From Bacillus_CJ salitolerans (GTDB lineage: Bacteria; Bacillota; Bacilli; Bacillales; SA4), in contig NZ_JBHUEM010000057.1 in NCBI RefSeq assembly GCF_042680805.1, positions 1-55,271 of the forward strand: DNA of 55,271 nt. Direction: 5' to 3'. Below, piece by piece: positions 44,524 to 53,136 of the stretch. A program made the position numbers and the translations under genes. Position 1 is the stretch's first letter; each line of letters begins with the position of its first letter. The notes beneath the pieces are model-generated. The model was given only the letters and a program-made list of their open reading frames with translations, searched no databases and was not told the origin of the DNA.

Positions 44524-44814
44524 CTAATGAATAAAAAAATATAGTAAGACTGCTACCAAAAGGTTAGGTAACCCAAGCATTGCTAAACGAGAGGTTATTT
44601 TATTCCGTGTTTTTCTATCAACTTCAGTCTCAGTTGCAAAGTTTGCTCTCATTCGATCTCCACTAACCATCGTTCCTGAAAATACCACTGAAAATCCGAT
44701 TAATAGGAACCCTACAGCACCAGGCATTATATATGCTCTATCTACTCCCCAAAGAATAAATGAAACTAATGAACTTAATACAGATACTATTATTCCTATC
44801 ATTAAATACTTCAT
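44524..44814 (-). CDS. Small membrane protein, DUF5316-like
   Basis: A 96-residue protein with three helices (about 3-25, 30-50 and 76-95). Between helix two and three lies SGDRMRANFATETEVDRKTR, the conserved segment of this Bacillus family. I place the start at 44814 (GGAGG five bases before the ATG). Function is unknown. Confidence 0.72.
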   Translation of the reverse strand: MKYLMIGIIVSVLSSLVSFILWGVDRAYIMPGAVGFLLIGFSVVFSGTMVSGDRMRANFATETEVDRKTRNKITSRLAMLGLPNLLVAVLLYFFIH

Positions 44815-44936
44815 AAAGACCTCCATGATAATTCACTCTAGATGTAAATAATGCAATTATTTAGGATATTATTATACTCACTTGATGGTAACATAAGTCT
44901 TCTTCATAATTTAACAACAATAGAACAAAAGGCTCA

Positions 44937-45087
44937 GAGCGCACCGTTTAGCCTAAAGCAAGCAAATGTTCTGTCATGAAATAAAGGGTTTTTCCCTTTT
45001 ATTCATGATAGAACATTTGACCTCGAGTAGGATGAAATGGCAAAAAACATCGCCATTTCATCTTGGCTGGGCGCTGGAGCTAGATTT
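44937..45087. repeat. Bacillaceae-type intergenic palindromic repeat
   Basis: It contains a very long hairpin (44963-45019; arms CAAATGTTCTGTCATGAA and its partner) and a second perfect 11-bp one (45031-45062; GATGAAATGGC / GCCATTTCATC). They are flanked by GCACCGTTTAGCC on the left and GGGCGCTGGAGCTAG on the right. The flanks and first stem resemble an intergenic repeat I recall from many Bacillaceae genomes; the second stem looks like an insertion into it. No gene lies in 44815-45392. Confidence 0.55.
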
Positions 45088-45392
45088 AGCAGTAACATGT
45101 TTAAACTAAACACCAGAAACTTATGCTTTCTTACCTTAAAAACAAAGGGATCAGCAATGGCAGTTCCCTTTTGTTCAACATTTGTCCAATATCGTCATCA
45201 ATATAATCAAAGGAGAAGATGCCATTTACTTTAACTTGTGTAGGAACAGGATATATTTCACTATCATCATTTCGCCTCCCACAAGAAAGTCTTTACCTAT
45301 CCCTTCTTCACTATTCTTCTTCAAATTGGAAAAGTGCGTATCTGCTTCTTCCAGACACGCACCCGTTAACTCAATTAGATTTAGTAAGATTT

Positions 45393-45896
45393 TCATTTAC
45401 CAAATATCATACTTTTTAAGAAATCTATTTTTTTCATATCTTTATTATTATTGTTATCTGCTCGATAACTATCCTTATATGAATATTCGTAAACACTTAA
45501 ATATTGTTCAGGATTTAATAAATAATACTTTATCTCTCCCAGTTTATGTATTTCTAAATCCTCTAATTGTACTCCTGCGAAACTTGGTAAAGTGTCGATA
45601 ATACCAAACTCAACTGATAATCCCTCTTTAGAAAACTCATGTTCATGCAAATCAATCAAGCTATATTCCAGAGAATTCATTATGTTCACTATATCATTCC
45701 AGTTATGTATATTTAATTCTGGCGGTACTTCCCACCCTCTTTTATCACCAGGTACATGAATATCTAAGTCTTGTGGATCCCAACCCTTGCCTGTAACGAC
45801 TTCTAAACCAACCGAACCCATTAACAATGGAATAATTTCAATATCATTTAGTTTTTTTGCAATTTTAATAAATTCATTAAACTTGTGATTATCCAT
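45393..45896 (-). CDS. Nucleotidyltransferase-fold protein
   Basis: A 167-residue protein. LLMGSVGLEVVTGK and QDLDIHVPGDKRGW fit a nucleotidyltransferase-type G-S...D-x-D core, and FGIIDTLP follows as a later strand. The start at 45896 follows GGAGG. Such small proteins include antibiotic-type nucleotidyltransferases and toxin-antitoxin NTases, but no partner gene is present. It could be an inactive relative, because a third catalytic Asp is not certain. Confidence 0.55.
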   Translation of the reverse strand: MDNHKFNEFIKIAKKLNDIEIIPLLMGSVGLEVVTGKGWDPQDLDIHVPGDKRGWEVPPELNIHNWNDIVNIMNSLEYSLIDLHEHEFSKEGLSVEFGIIDTLPSFAGVQLEDLEIHKLGEIKYYLLNPEQYLSVYEYSYKDSYRADNNNNKDMKKIDFLKSMIFGK

Positions 45897-45967
45897 TTGT
45901 TCCTCCATTCTACTCTTAATTTTACCATAATTAATATTCAACTAACGTACCATTATATATAGTCTCA

Positions 45968-46135
45968 CCAACAATAACTAGTAACTTGGAATTTTCTAAT
46001 TGGACCCAAGTTTTTGGTGATGAACAAATGACGGCTGCATTAGTAGACCGCCTTACCCCACCGATCCCATATTCTTGTAATGAATGGTGATAGCTTTAGG
46101 TTCAAAGGATCAATCAAGTCAAAAACACAATAGAA
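45968..46135 (+). pseudogene. istB: IS21 istB C-terminal remnant
   Basis: The translation reads PTITSNLEFSNWTQVFGDEQ, MTAALVDRLT, then after a frameshift near 46055 HRSHILVMNGDSFRFKGS and a stop. This is the conserved end of the IS21 ATPase helper IstB. It lacks the upstream AAA+ motifs and IstA. A terminator (46143-46192) and the GGGTGGTCAACTTTTTGG motif typical of IS21 tails follow, so about 270 bases of the element's right end remain. The rest of 45897-46334 shows nothing else. Confidence 0.75.
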
Positions 46136-46142
46136 CACCACC

Positions 46143-46192
46143 CCCAACTTCGCTCATTAAAACTTTACCACTTAAAGTTGGGGGATTTTTAT
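46143..46192 (+). terminator. Terminator after the istB remnant
   Basis: CCCCCAACTT (46143-46152) and AAGTTGGGGG (46177-46186) pair, with ATTTTT after the second arm. It belongs to the IS21 remnant. Confidence 0.7.
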
Positions 46193-46334
46193 AATTTAGG
46201 GTGGTCAACTTTTTGGTTGACGAATACAACTGCTCATTGCTTATCCTTATTGTAAATAAGCATCCTAAATTTAAAAAGATTGAAAATACTTTACCAAGCT
46301 CCGTCCCAGTTGTCATTCGTTTAAACACAGTTAC

Positions 46335-46724
46335 TTACTCACTTATAATAGCCTCAGCTTCTATTTCAATAATAAGTCTTGGGTCAATAAGGGCTCTAAC
46401 TTCAACCATTGTTGCTACGGGACGGATATCTTTAAAAAATTCTCCGTGTGCCTTCCCAATTTCCTCCCATCTTGAAATATCTGTTACAAACATGCGTGTT
46501 CGAACTACATCTGAAAGCTGAGCACCAACTTTTTCTAATGATGTTTTAATTATAGATAAGGCGTGGATGGTTTGTTGGTAAGGATCATCTCCTCCCAGCA
46601 CTCTTTCACCATCAATTGCTGTTGTTCCAGCAACTTCAACCCGATTTCCAATACGGATTGCTCTGCTATAACCAACAATTGGTTCCCACGAAGATCCGGT
46701 TGATACCCTAATTCTCTTTTCCAA
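46335..46724 (-). CDS. RidA-family protein
   Basis: A 129-residue Rid protein: VEVAGTTAIDGERVLGGDDPYQQT is followed by LEKVGAQLSDVVRTRMFVTD and ends RPVATMVEVRALIDPRLIIEIEAEA. The Arg (V-V-R-T-R) and late Glu positions fit the active-site pattern of imine/enamine deaminases. I use the TTG at 46724, with GGAG seven bases ahead, which gives the normal N-terminus. It would detoxify reactive enamines or process a specific metabolite. Confidence 0.8.
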   Translation of the reverse strand: MEKRIRVSTGSSWEPIVGYSRAIRIGNRVEVAGTTAIDGERVLGGDDPYQQTIHALSIIKTSLEKVGAQLSDVVRTRMFVTDISRWEEIGKAHGEFFKDIRPVATMVEVRALIDPRLIIEIEAEAIISE

Positions 46725-46791
46725 AGAATACTCCACTCCTTGATTTTACATACTTTATTTTAATTAACCTGTTTATTAATTCAATAGGAAC

Positions 46792-46895
46792 GAGGCTGGG
46801 ACAAAACCCACCTCAATAGAAAAAGCCGGTGAAATTTTACGAGAGTAAAATTTCACCGGCTTTGATTATTTTTGGATAAAAATAAGGACCACTTC
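46792..46895 (+). mobile_element. IS1182 left end, copy 1, next to an assembly gap
   Basis: It is identical to 54677-54776 over about 100 bases: GAGGCTGGGACAAAAC, then a strong hairpin (GCCGGTGAAATTTTAC / GTAAAATTTCACCGGC) and ATAAGGACCA. At copy 2 the same sequence precedes an IS1182 transposase, so this is also an IS1182 end. The internal part is missing in the N run that follows. Confidence 0.8.
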
Positions 46896-46905
46896 NNNNN
46901 NNNNN
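46896..46905. other. Assembly gap (10 N)
   Basis: The gap follows an IS1182 left end and precedes the body of a minus-strand gene. An unresolved IS1182 copy of unknown length probably fills it. Confidence 0.7.
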
Positions 46906-47171
46906 GGAATTTGTATGGTAAAGTTAGTATGTTTAGTTATTATATATACTGGACTCATTTCATCAAATTCTTGATATCCAGCAATCTGTCCCTTTAAAAT
47001 GTTTTTAACAAAGTAGATTGCTTCTTCTTCTTTCCAAAACTTTGCTACCTTTGCGAAGCACTTGTCCCCTTCTAAATGTCCAGAATTATCAACGTATTTA
47101 TTAGAAAACCTATGTTTTACTTTATAGTTGTAAGGTCCAGAAATAACTGTTTTAAACGGACTTAAACCCAC
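46906..47171 (-). CDS. Hypothetical protein, 3' end lost in the gap
   Basis: About 88 residues remain, starting from a GTG at 47171 with AAAGGAG at 7 bases. It has a basic N-terminal half (YNYKVKHRFSNKYVD) and FWKEEEAIYFVKNILKG later. I do not recognise it. The frame enters the N run, and the sequence on the other side is an IS1182 end, so the gene was probably disrupted by that insertion. Confidence 0.5.
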
Positions 47172-47323
47172 GTCAGTCACTCCTTTTAGTCTAGTAAACC
47201 TTAGTATTGTTTTTCTGAAATGATGATATAAACAATTGCATTTATTTCACTTCATTATATTATTTATTGTTAAGTATATTTGAATTAAAAAGTTAATATG
47301 GGTGTTAATAAATCCTAATAAAG

Positions 47324-47342
47324 AAACCGTCAAGGACGGTTT
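47324..47342. terminator. Hairpin terminator
   Basis: AAACCGTC and GACGGTTT form a perfect 8-bp stem around AAG. On the minus strand it is followed by CTTTATT, consistent with terminating the small membrane gene at 47417-47790. Confidence 0.55.
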
Positions 47343-47416
47343 AATCTCAAATATTGACTTCGAAAGATAAGTGAGTATCCGTTATTGTTGTAGAGCACCC
47401 CTTTAGTGAAAAAGCA

Positions 47417-47790
47417 TTAATTCTTTTTCTCTTTGGATGGACTTTTTAATGGTATTCCAACAATCATCAATACAAAACCAACAATTTGTATATTAGAAAA
47501 AAATGAATTTTCAATAATACCCATAGGTGAAAATATTCCTATCATAATCAGAGCCAATGCAATAATGCAATTCTTGATATTATCTCTCCTACTGCATTTT
47601 TATTAAATTTCTCTATACCAATGAAAGCACTAATTAGGATTAAAAATACTCCAAGTAAATAAAAGATACAAAAAGCAATAACGGAAAAATTCACAATAAA
47701 AATACTGCAAAAACTAATGATTACGCCCAATATACTTAATTTAGTTCTTCTCGATAAACGACTAATAAAGTTCCTTACTTCTTTAAACAA
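47417..47790 (-). pseudogene. Small membrane protein, frameshifted
   Basis: The first frame gives LSILGVIISFCSIFIVNF and later GEIISRIALLHWL before a stop at 47548. Another frame resumes in the same place with IALALIMIGIFSPMG and continues to QIVGFVLMIVGIPLKSPSK, ending at 47417. Joined, it is a protein of about 125 residues with four helices and a basic tail. The shift lies in GCATTATTGCATTGG, a short direct repeat. I use the TTG at 47790 (GAGGGG ahead). The family is not recognised. Confidence 0.5.
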
Positions 47791-47866
47791 AATCCCACCC
47801 CTCATCAAATATTTTACCATAAAAATCCAATATCCTTATTGAATTATTCTGCTTCGTTAGTCAAAA

Positions 47867-47894
47867 GGCATTCCTGCTCTGGTGCAGAAATGCC
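47867..47894. terminator. Hairpin upstream of the first IS110 copy
   Basis: GGCATTCCTGC and GCAGAAATGCC pair (one mismatch) around TCTGGT. The minus-strand side has a short T-run. It may belong to the IS end or shield it from outside transcription. Confidence 0.45.
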
Positions 47895-47942
47895 CCCTTT
47901 AGAATTCCTGTAGATGGTTAAATTTCGGTTTTGAAAAAAACA

Positions 47943-48006
47943 GAGCTCCTCAGTAAGATTTAAGTATAGACACCACTCTAAAACTTAAAATCTAAGGAGG
48001 AAGCTC
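47943..48006 (+). promoter_or_regulatory. Stem that hides the IS110 ribosome binding site
   Basis: GAGCTCCTC (47943-47951) pairs with GAGGAAGCTC (47997-48006), and AGATTTAAGT with ACTTAAAATCT, each with one bulged A. The AAGGAGG of the transposase (47994-48000) lies in the paired strand. Long transcripts from outside would keep the site closed. Confidence 0.7.
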
Positions 48007-48010
48007 TTAT

Positions 48011-49195
48011 ATGAAGTTTAAAATGCAAGACAAACAAAATCAACTAATAGAAAGAATTTCTGCTCAACATCTCGTTGTTGGTTTAGATATAGCCCAAGAA
48101 GTTCACGTTGCTCGTGCTGTTAACTTCCGCGGAATTATTGTAGGTGACCCTCTCTCATTTGAAAACAATGAAGAAGGCTTTGATAGACTACTACACTGGA
48201 TCAATCAATTGAAAAAGTTAAAAGGATTTGAAACTACAATAGTTGGTATGGAACCAACGGGCCATTATTGGATAAATCTATCAAAATGGCTCTATAGTCA
48301 AAATATAGAGTCCGTTACTGTTAACCCCCACCTTGTTAAAAAGAATAAAGAAAACCGAGATAACACAATCTAAAAGCGATAAAAAAGACGCTTTAGTAAT
48401 AGCGGATATGGTGAAGAATGGTTACTATTCCTTCATACGTCCTACTTCAGAGCCGTTTGAAAAGCTACGAGTATTAACGTCTAATCGTGACATAATCGTT
48501 AAGAGACTAGTTAGTGCTATTAATCAAATTAACCGTTGGGTTGATGTTGTTTTCCCTGAACTTCGTCAAGTTTTCAAAGATGTAAAAGGTAAAGGTGCCA
48601 TCGCTACCCTTCGACTTTTCCCAACACCACTTGAACTACGTTCTATGAATGCTCATGATGTCGTTAATGCTTGGAAAACACTAATGAAACGACACTCTGG
48701 ATTTAAAAAGGCACATTTACTAGTTAAGTTAGCTCAACATTCTGTAGGTACCAAACAAGCATTGGATGCTTATAAATTACACCTGGAACAGCTAATTGAG
48801 GAATTTGATCTTGCCACAGCCCAATTAGAGCGAGTGGAAAAGGAAGGTACAGAAGTTCTTAAACAAATTCCTTACGCCAGAAAGCTGCTCGCCATTAAAG
48901 GAATTAGTGAAATTGCACTTGCCGGCATTTTAGGAGAAGCAGGAGATCTAAGTGGTTTTTCTCATGGAAATTCATTATTACGTCATGCTGGGCTACATTT
49001 AGTAGAGGCTAGTTCAGGTAAATGGAAAGGACAAATTGTCCTCTCTAAACGTGGGAGATCTAGATTACGGCGTTTCTTATATTTAGCCACAATGAGTCTT
49101 GTGATGAATTCGCAAGAATATTAGTCGGAATGGCCCGAAAAAATGAATCTTATAGTCCTATTAAAGTACAGCCTTTAACACCATTAGCTGCATAA
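48011..49195 (+). pseudogene. IS110-family transposase, frameshifted (copy 1)
   Basis: The RuvC-like N-terminal half reads VVGLDIAQEVHVARAVNF and VGMEPTGHYWINLSKWL. A shift near 48345-48375 joins KKNKENRDNT to SKSDKKDALVIADMVKNGYY. The C-terminal half has LLAIKGISEIALAGILGE, HAGLHLVEASSGKWKGQ and LSKRGRSRLRRFLY, which include the catalytic Ser region. A second break near 49110 leads to FARILVGMARKNESY and a stop at 49195; about 30 residues appear deleted there. It is inactive as it stands. IS110 enzymes act with a bridge RNA from the element's own ends. Confidence 0.8.
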
Positions 49196-49309
49196 AATAA
49201 CGAACTACATTCTTTTATAAAGCAAATAAAAACTTAGTCTATTAAAGTAACAGTATTCGAATATTGACTTATTCGTAGGATCTCAAAAATAGTACGGAGT
49301 ACCGGATTT

Positions 49310-49455
49310 ATTGTGCAAAAGGGCTCAGACCCGTCCCGTTAGAAAGACCGGCCTCTACCACTTGGATAGGTATGACGAAGGAATGAGAGGGCATTTGACC
49401 CGTTGAGACATGGGAGCGAAAACCTCCAAGGGTGGCGTGGAGAATGCGTACATTA
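49310..49455 (+). ncRNA. Candidate IS110 bridge-RNA/right-end region
   Basis: The stretch is non-coding and GC-richer than its flanks, with small stems: GGGCTCAGACCC (49321-49332), GGGCATTTGACCC (49390-49402) and GGGAG/CTCC-like pairs near 49412-49428. It lies 115 bases after the transposase pseudogene. In part of the IS110 family (IS1111 group) the bridge RNA is encoded downstream of the transposase, so this is the natural place. No other feature is seen in 49196-49715. Confidence 0.4.
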
Positions 49456-49715
49456 TATGGAAATTATTGGAGTAAACACTGCCTCCTTTATTTAAGTATG
49501 CCTTCATGTAGCCAAATTGGGTCTATGATCCTTCAATCCACCTTTTTACTCTAGCAAGTGAATTGAAATCCTGCGAATTAGTGAGCATTCGAGAGATAAT
49601 TGAATCTAACTGAGGGAGCACAATAAGATTTATTTACGACCTGCTAAATTTGTATTGCTCCATTTCAGCAATCCCCATTTAAAAAAGAGAACAAATTCAT
49701 TCGCTCTCTTTTAAG

Positions 49716-50453
49716 TTATTCGTAATGTACTTCTTCTACTTTCCAATTTTGGTTTGGAACTTTAGTTAAATATACTTCCACATAAATATCCTTTTCTTTG
49801 CCTTTTACTTCAATTGTAAAAACTGATTCTCCATAGCCGTTACTAGTTTGTATGCTTCCTGAAGGCAAAAAGCCATATCCTTCAATTCCACCTGTTTCAC
49901 CAACAATGTTTTCATTACTCTCAATAAAAGTAATGGCTGCTTCATATGCTTCACTGTTTTTCATTGATAAAACGATTGCTGACAGAAATAACACGAATGA
50001 AATAACAATAGCCAAAAGGACAACAACTATTTTCTTCCATACGCCCATTTCTCTTACTTTAATAACAATTGTGTTAGCCACTTTATCTCCGAGTCTTTGT
50101 TTATTTTTATTTATTGCTAGGACTATAAATTCAATTGGCCAAATAACCAATAATAAATTTCTTAAGAATAACCTAGGAATGGATGGAATATCGGATCTAT
50201 CATTTTCATCTCTTACTCCTATCCCAATAACCCATTTACCTAAACTAATGCCTTTAAAAGAATCCTTCAGACAATAAAAAATGAAAAAAATAATCATCCA
50301 AATTGGAAACAGAGCAAATAAAAAATCACTTTCTATATCTTCATTTGCCATGAGAATAGTAAATGGTATAACTAAGAAAAGAGAAAGAACGAAATGGTCT
50401 ATTAGATATGCCAATATTCTACTTTTTCTTGAAGCAAGTTTTATTTCAGACAA
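49716..50453 (-). CDS. RDD-family membrane protein
   Basis: A 245-residue protein with an RDD domain: SRKSRILAYLIDHFVLS at the start carries the R-x-x-A-Y-x-I-D pattern, and GISLGKWVIGIGVRDEND and LGDKVANTIVIK follow. There are four or five helices to about residue 165. A C-terminal outside domain (about 170-245) with FTIEVKGKEKDIYVEVYL looks like a small ligand or interaction module. The TTG at 50453, behind GGTGGTGG, is used. RDD proteins are of mixed function, some Na+/H+ antiport; no assignment is made. Confidence 0.75.
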   Translation of the reverse strand: MSEIKLASRKSRILAYLIDHFVLSLFLVIPFTILMANEDIESDFLFALFPIWMIIFFIFYCLKDSFKGISLGKWVIGIGVRDENDRSDIPSIPRLFLRNLLLVIWPIEFIVLAINKNKQRLGDKVANTIVIKVREMGVWKKIVVVLLAIVISFVLFLSAIVLSMKNSEAYEAAITFIESNENIVGETGGIEGYGFLPSGSIQTSNGYGESVFTIEVKGKEKDIYVEVYLTKVPNQNWKVEEVHYE

Positions 50454-50593
50454 AATTCCACCACCAAACAATTATAGTTCAAAATACTTCACTCACTTAA
50501 TGCTTTTATTTTCTTAAACTATTTTGCTCAAATTCTACACAAATAATAAACGACCAGCCAAAGTAGCTGATCGCATTCTCTTATTGTACATTT

Positions 50594-50613
50594 GCACCCG
50601 TTCGTAATATAAG
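50594..50613. repeat. Dispersed 20-bp repeat, copy 2
   Basis: Same as 1417-1436 with one T/C change (GCACCCGTTCG...). It is followed by a small stem (CCAGAA TTTT CTGG). It lies in the gap before the second IS110 copy. Confidence 0.5.
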
Positions 50614-50639
50614 GTTAGCCAGAATTTTCTGGTTGACCT

Positions 50640-50851
50640 ATTTTTATATGGTCATATTATAACGGTAGTCGGGGTAGAACGTCGCACCCGTGGGAATCAA
50701 TCCCGTTAGCTAAACTGTTCACCCCCTACTTGTATAAACATGTTTCAGGCTGGTTGGGACAAAGAGATCCCGTTTAACAAGCGAACCTATGACATTACAA
50801 GAAGCTTTAGGGGTTACCGACAATTGATGTATTTCTAGGAGGAGATATTGT
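50640..50851 (+). ncRNA. Leader of IS110 copy 2, candidate bridge RNA
   Basis: The 200 bases before the transposase hold stems such as GGGAATCAATCCC (50694-50706) and the AGGCTGGTTGGGAC...GTTTAACAAGCGA block shared with 44159-44260. In the IS110 group the bridge RNA comes from the left end, upstream of the transposase. The exact left edge cannot be set. Confidence 0.4.
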
Positions 50852-52089
50852 ATGAATCCAGTCGTTGGTCTGGATGTGTCGAAAGGTGAAAGTCAGGTTC
50901 AAGCATTTTTAGATAAAGGAAGACCTTATCGTAAGAGTTTTAGTATCAAACATATTACTGAAGGATTAGGTAGTTTATTAGAGTTTCTTAAAGAGGTTGA
51001 GAGTTCAGCTAGTGGTTATCAACCTTCGGTCGTTTTAGAATCAACTGGACATTACCATATTCCTGTTATTCAGTTTCTTGAGGAGCAAAATTATGTTTAT
51101 ATTGTCGTCAATCCTCTTATTTCACATAGAGCAAAAAGTTCAAGTCTACGCAAGGTAAAGACAGATGCAGTAGATGCCTATCACCTTTGTGAATTGTTTT
51201 ATAAAGAAGAGTTAGAGCCTTATAAAAAGCGAGGTATTCAACTCCTAAACCTTCGTAATCTTACTAGACAGCAAGAGAGTATCGCTGAAGTATCAGCAAA
51301 AACTAAACTACAACTTCACTCATTATTAGATCAGGTCTTCCCTGAGTATAGAGGTGTATTTGGTAGTTTATACTCAAAGGTTTCATTACTTACATTAATA
51401 GCCTTCCCAACCTCTCAGGCTGTACTAAGTGTAAGTGAAAGAGAGTTGACCGAAAAGATTGGTTCATTATGTATAAGTCGTTCTGATGCCTGGGCAAAAG
51501 AAAGGGCAGAGAAATTAAGAGATGCAGCCCTTCGTAACCCGTTTCAAAACAACCTGTACCAGAGCCATATCTTTAATCTTGAGCTATTAGTTAATATGGT
51601 TCTTCAATATCAAGAGCATCTATCTAAGATTGCAGCTGAAATAAATGCCCTCGCTAAAGAAATTGAAGAGTATCATATACTTCAGTCTATCCCTGGAATC
51701 GGAGAGAAAATCGCCGCCACGATTTTATCCGATGTTGGAGAGATAGGTCGGTTCAATGATGCCAAAAAGCTCGTTGCATTCGCTGGAGTAGATCCTAGTG
51801 TTTACTCTTCAGGTAAGTTTACTGCATCAGTCAATCGAATTACCAAAAGAGGTTCTTGTAGGCTTCGTCATGCCTTATATATGGCTGTTCAAAGTGGTAT
51901 TCGTGATTCACGTAAGAAGAAAACGACTGATGAGATAATAGCACGTAATAAAGATTAAGAGAGTTTTACGATAAGAAACGTGAAGAAGGAAAACCCTTCA
52001 GAGTAGCAGTTATAGCCTGTGTAAATAAACTCTTACATTGGATTTACGCCTTACTAAAAAACAGATCTACTTTCCAAGATATAGCTTAA
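50852..52089 (+). pseudogene. IS110-family transposase, late frameshift (copy 2)
   Basis: The frame is open for 368 residues: VVGLDVSKGESQVQAFLDKG, VVLESTGHYHIPVIQFL and KVKTDAVDAYHLCELFYKEE in the RuvC-like half; ILQSIPGIGEKIAATILSDV, LVAFAGVDPSVYSSGKF and ITKRGSCRLRHALYMAV in the C-terminal Ser half. It stops early at 51958. One extra base at the stop (GATTA to GATTTA) would restore LREFYDKKREEGKPFRVAVI and NKLLHWIYALLKNRSTFQ to a stop at 52089. The missing tail is usual in the family, so this is a recent single-base loss or a sequencing error. Confidence 0.82.
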
Positions 52090-52223
52090 AAACTATATCT
52101 AACTAAATACAACAAAACCTTCCAATTAGAGTAAAGAGGAAGGTTATTTGGTATGTTCAATTTTAGTATATCATGGTGTTATTAATCTTTTTATTGAAAA
52201 ATGTTGACAAACTATTAGCTGGT

Positions 52224-52427
52224 TTAGCCATCCATGAAGTGCAAAATACCAGAACTTCACCACAGAGAATGAAAATATATAGATCTGTCTATACTGGTTT
52301 TAATCCAGTCAACTAGTCAATCTAATTGCTATTAATTATAGCTCACTCCGTTTGTAAAACGAATGGAGATGGGGATTCTTTGGTATTGTGAATTTTTTAC
52401 ACTTGGAGACGTTTATTTTCATGGTAG
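52224..52427 (-). repeat. 200-bp repeat R1, downstream of acetyltransferase gene 1
   Basis: It matches 52917-53117 at about 97 % over its length, with one 3-base indel. It contains CTCCGTTT...AACGAATGGAG, a bulged stem, and starts (plus strand) TTAGCCATCCATGAAG. It ends 14 bases before the stop of the minus-strand acetyltransferase gene. To the left is the right end of IS110 copy 2. Confidence 0.85.
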
Positions 52428-52440
52428 TCAGTAAGAATTT

Positions 52441-52836
52441 TTACTTCGATGATTGCCATAATCCTCCTGAACCACATGTAAAGCCACATGCTTTATAAAA
52501 GTTAGTTTTGTTTTCCTCGTATGATACTGTTACAATTCTTAATCCAAATCGTTCAGACTCTCGCAATAATTCCTTTACCAACTCAACTCCAATTCCCCGT
52601 CCTTGGTACTGAGGATGTACGATTATATCTTCCATATATCCATGTTCTAAACCCATTCCACAAACATACCCAAAGGCAATCAGTTTATTATTTTTATCTC
52701 TAACCCCAGCCCAGAAATTACAACGTTCAAACAAAGTTGGGTAGTCTTCATCTCGTCTACCCCAACCAACATGTTCTCTTAATTCTGGTACTTCATTATT
52801 AGATATTGGAATGTTTATAATAACTTTATAGTTCAT
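52441..52836 (-). CDS. GNAT acetyltransferase 1
   Basis: A 131-residue GNAT protein: FGYVCGMGLEHGYMEDIIVHPQYQGRGIGVELVKELL carries the beta-4 strand, beta-bulge and the acetyl-CoA loop (Q-x-x-G-x-G). FYKACGFTCGSGGLW follows at the C-terminus. The start ATG has a modest AAGGG. Gene and downstream repeat form one unit repeated with a different acetyltransferase gene next to it. It resembles small-amine acetyltransferases; the substrate is unknown. Confidence 0.8.
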   Translation of the reverse strand: MNYKVIINIPISNNEVPELREHVGWGRRDEDYPTLFERCNFWAGVRDKNNKLIAFGYVCGMGLEHGYMEDIIVHPQYQGRGIGVELVKELLRESERFGLRIVTVSYEENKTNFYKACGFTCGSGGLWQSSK

Positions 52837-52916
52837 TTTTTTCCCTTCTTTTACTCACCAACAATGCTAATTTCTATATGAACAAGTCTTATTCCCTTCT
52901 TCCACTAACGCACCAG

Positions 52917-53117
52917 TTAGCCATCCATGAAGTGCAAAATACAAGAACTTCACCACAGAGAATGAAAATATATAGATCTGTCTATACTGGTTTTAATCCA
53001 GTCAACTAGTCAATCCAATTGCTATTTATAGCTCACTCCGTTTGTAAAACGAATGGAGATGGGGATTCTTTGGTATTGTAAATTTTTTACACTTGGAGAC
53101 GTTTATTTTCATGGTAG
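52917..53117 (-). repeat. 200-bp repeat R2, downstream of acetyltransferase gene 2
   Basis: The second copy of R1 in the same orientation, ending 20 bases before the stop of acetyltransferase gene 2. It begins with ACGCACCAGTTAGCC, whereas R1 joins an IS110 tail, so the shared part starts at TTAGCC. Confidence 0.85.
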
Positions 53118-53136
53118 CTTAATAAAGCTTGTTATA

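Noticed and set aside
45182..45601. 139-codon plus-strand frame
   Set aside because: It overlaps the nucleotidyltransferase-like gene on the other strand and has no ribosome binding site or family.
46143..46192. CCCCCAACTT hairpin as a second copy of the structured element at 36396-36586
   Set aside because: It directly follows an IS21 istB remnant and has a T-run, so it is that element's terminator.
52224..53117. Integron cassettes with attC sites
   Set aside because: The repeats lack the paired core sites of attC, and no integrase gene is present.
52224..53117. CRISPR array
   Set aside because: Only two long repeats (200 bp) with a whole gene between them; no short regular repeats or cas genes anywhere in the window.
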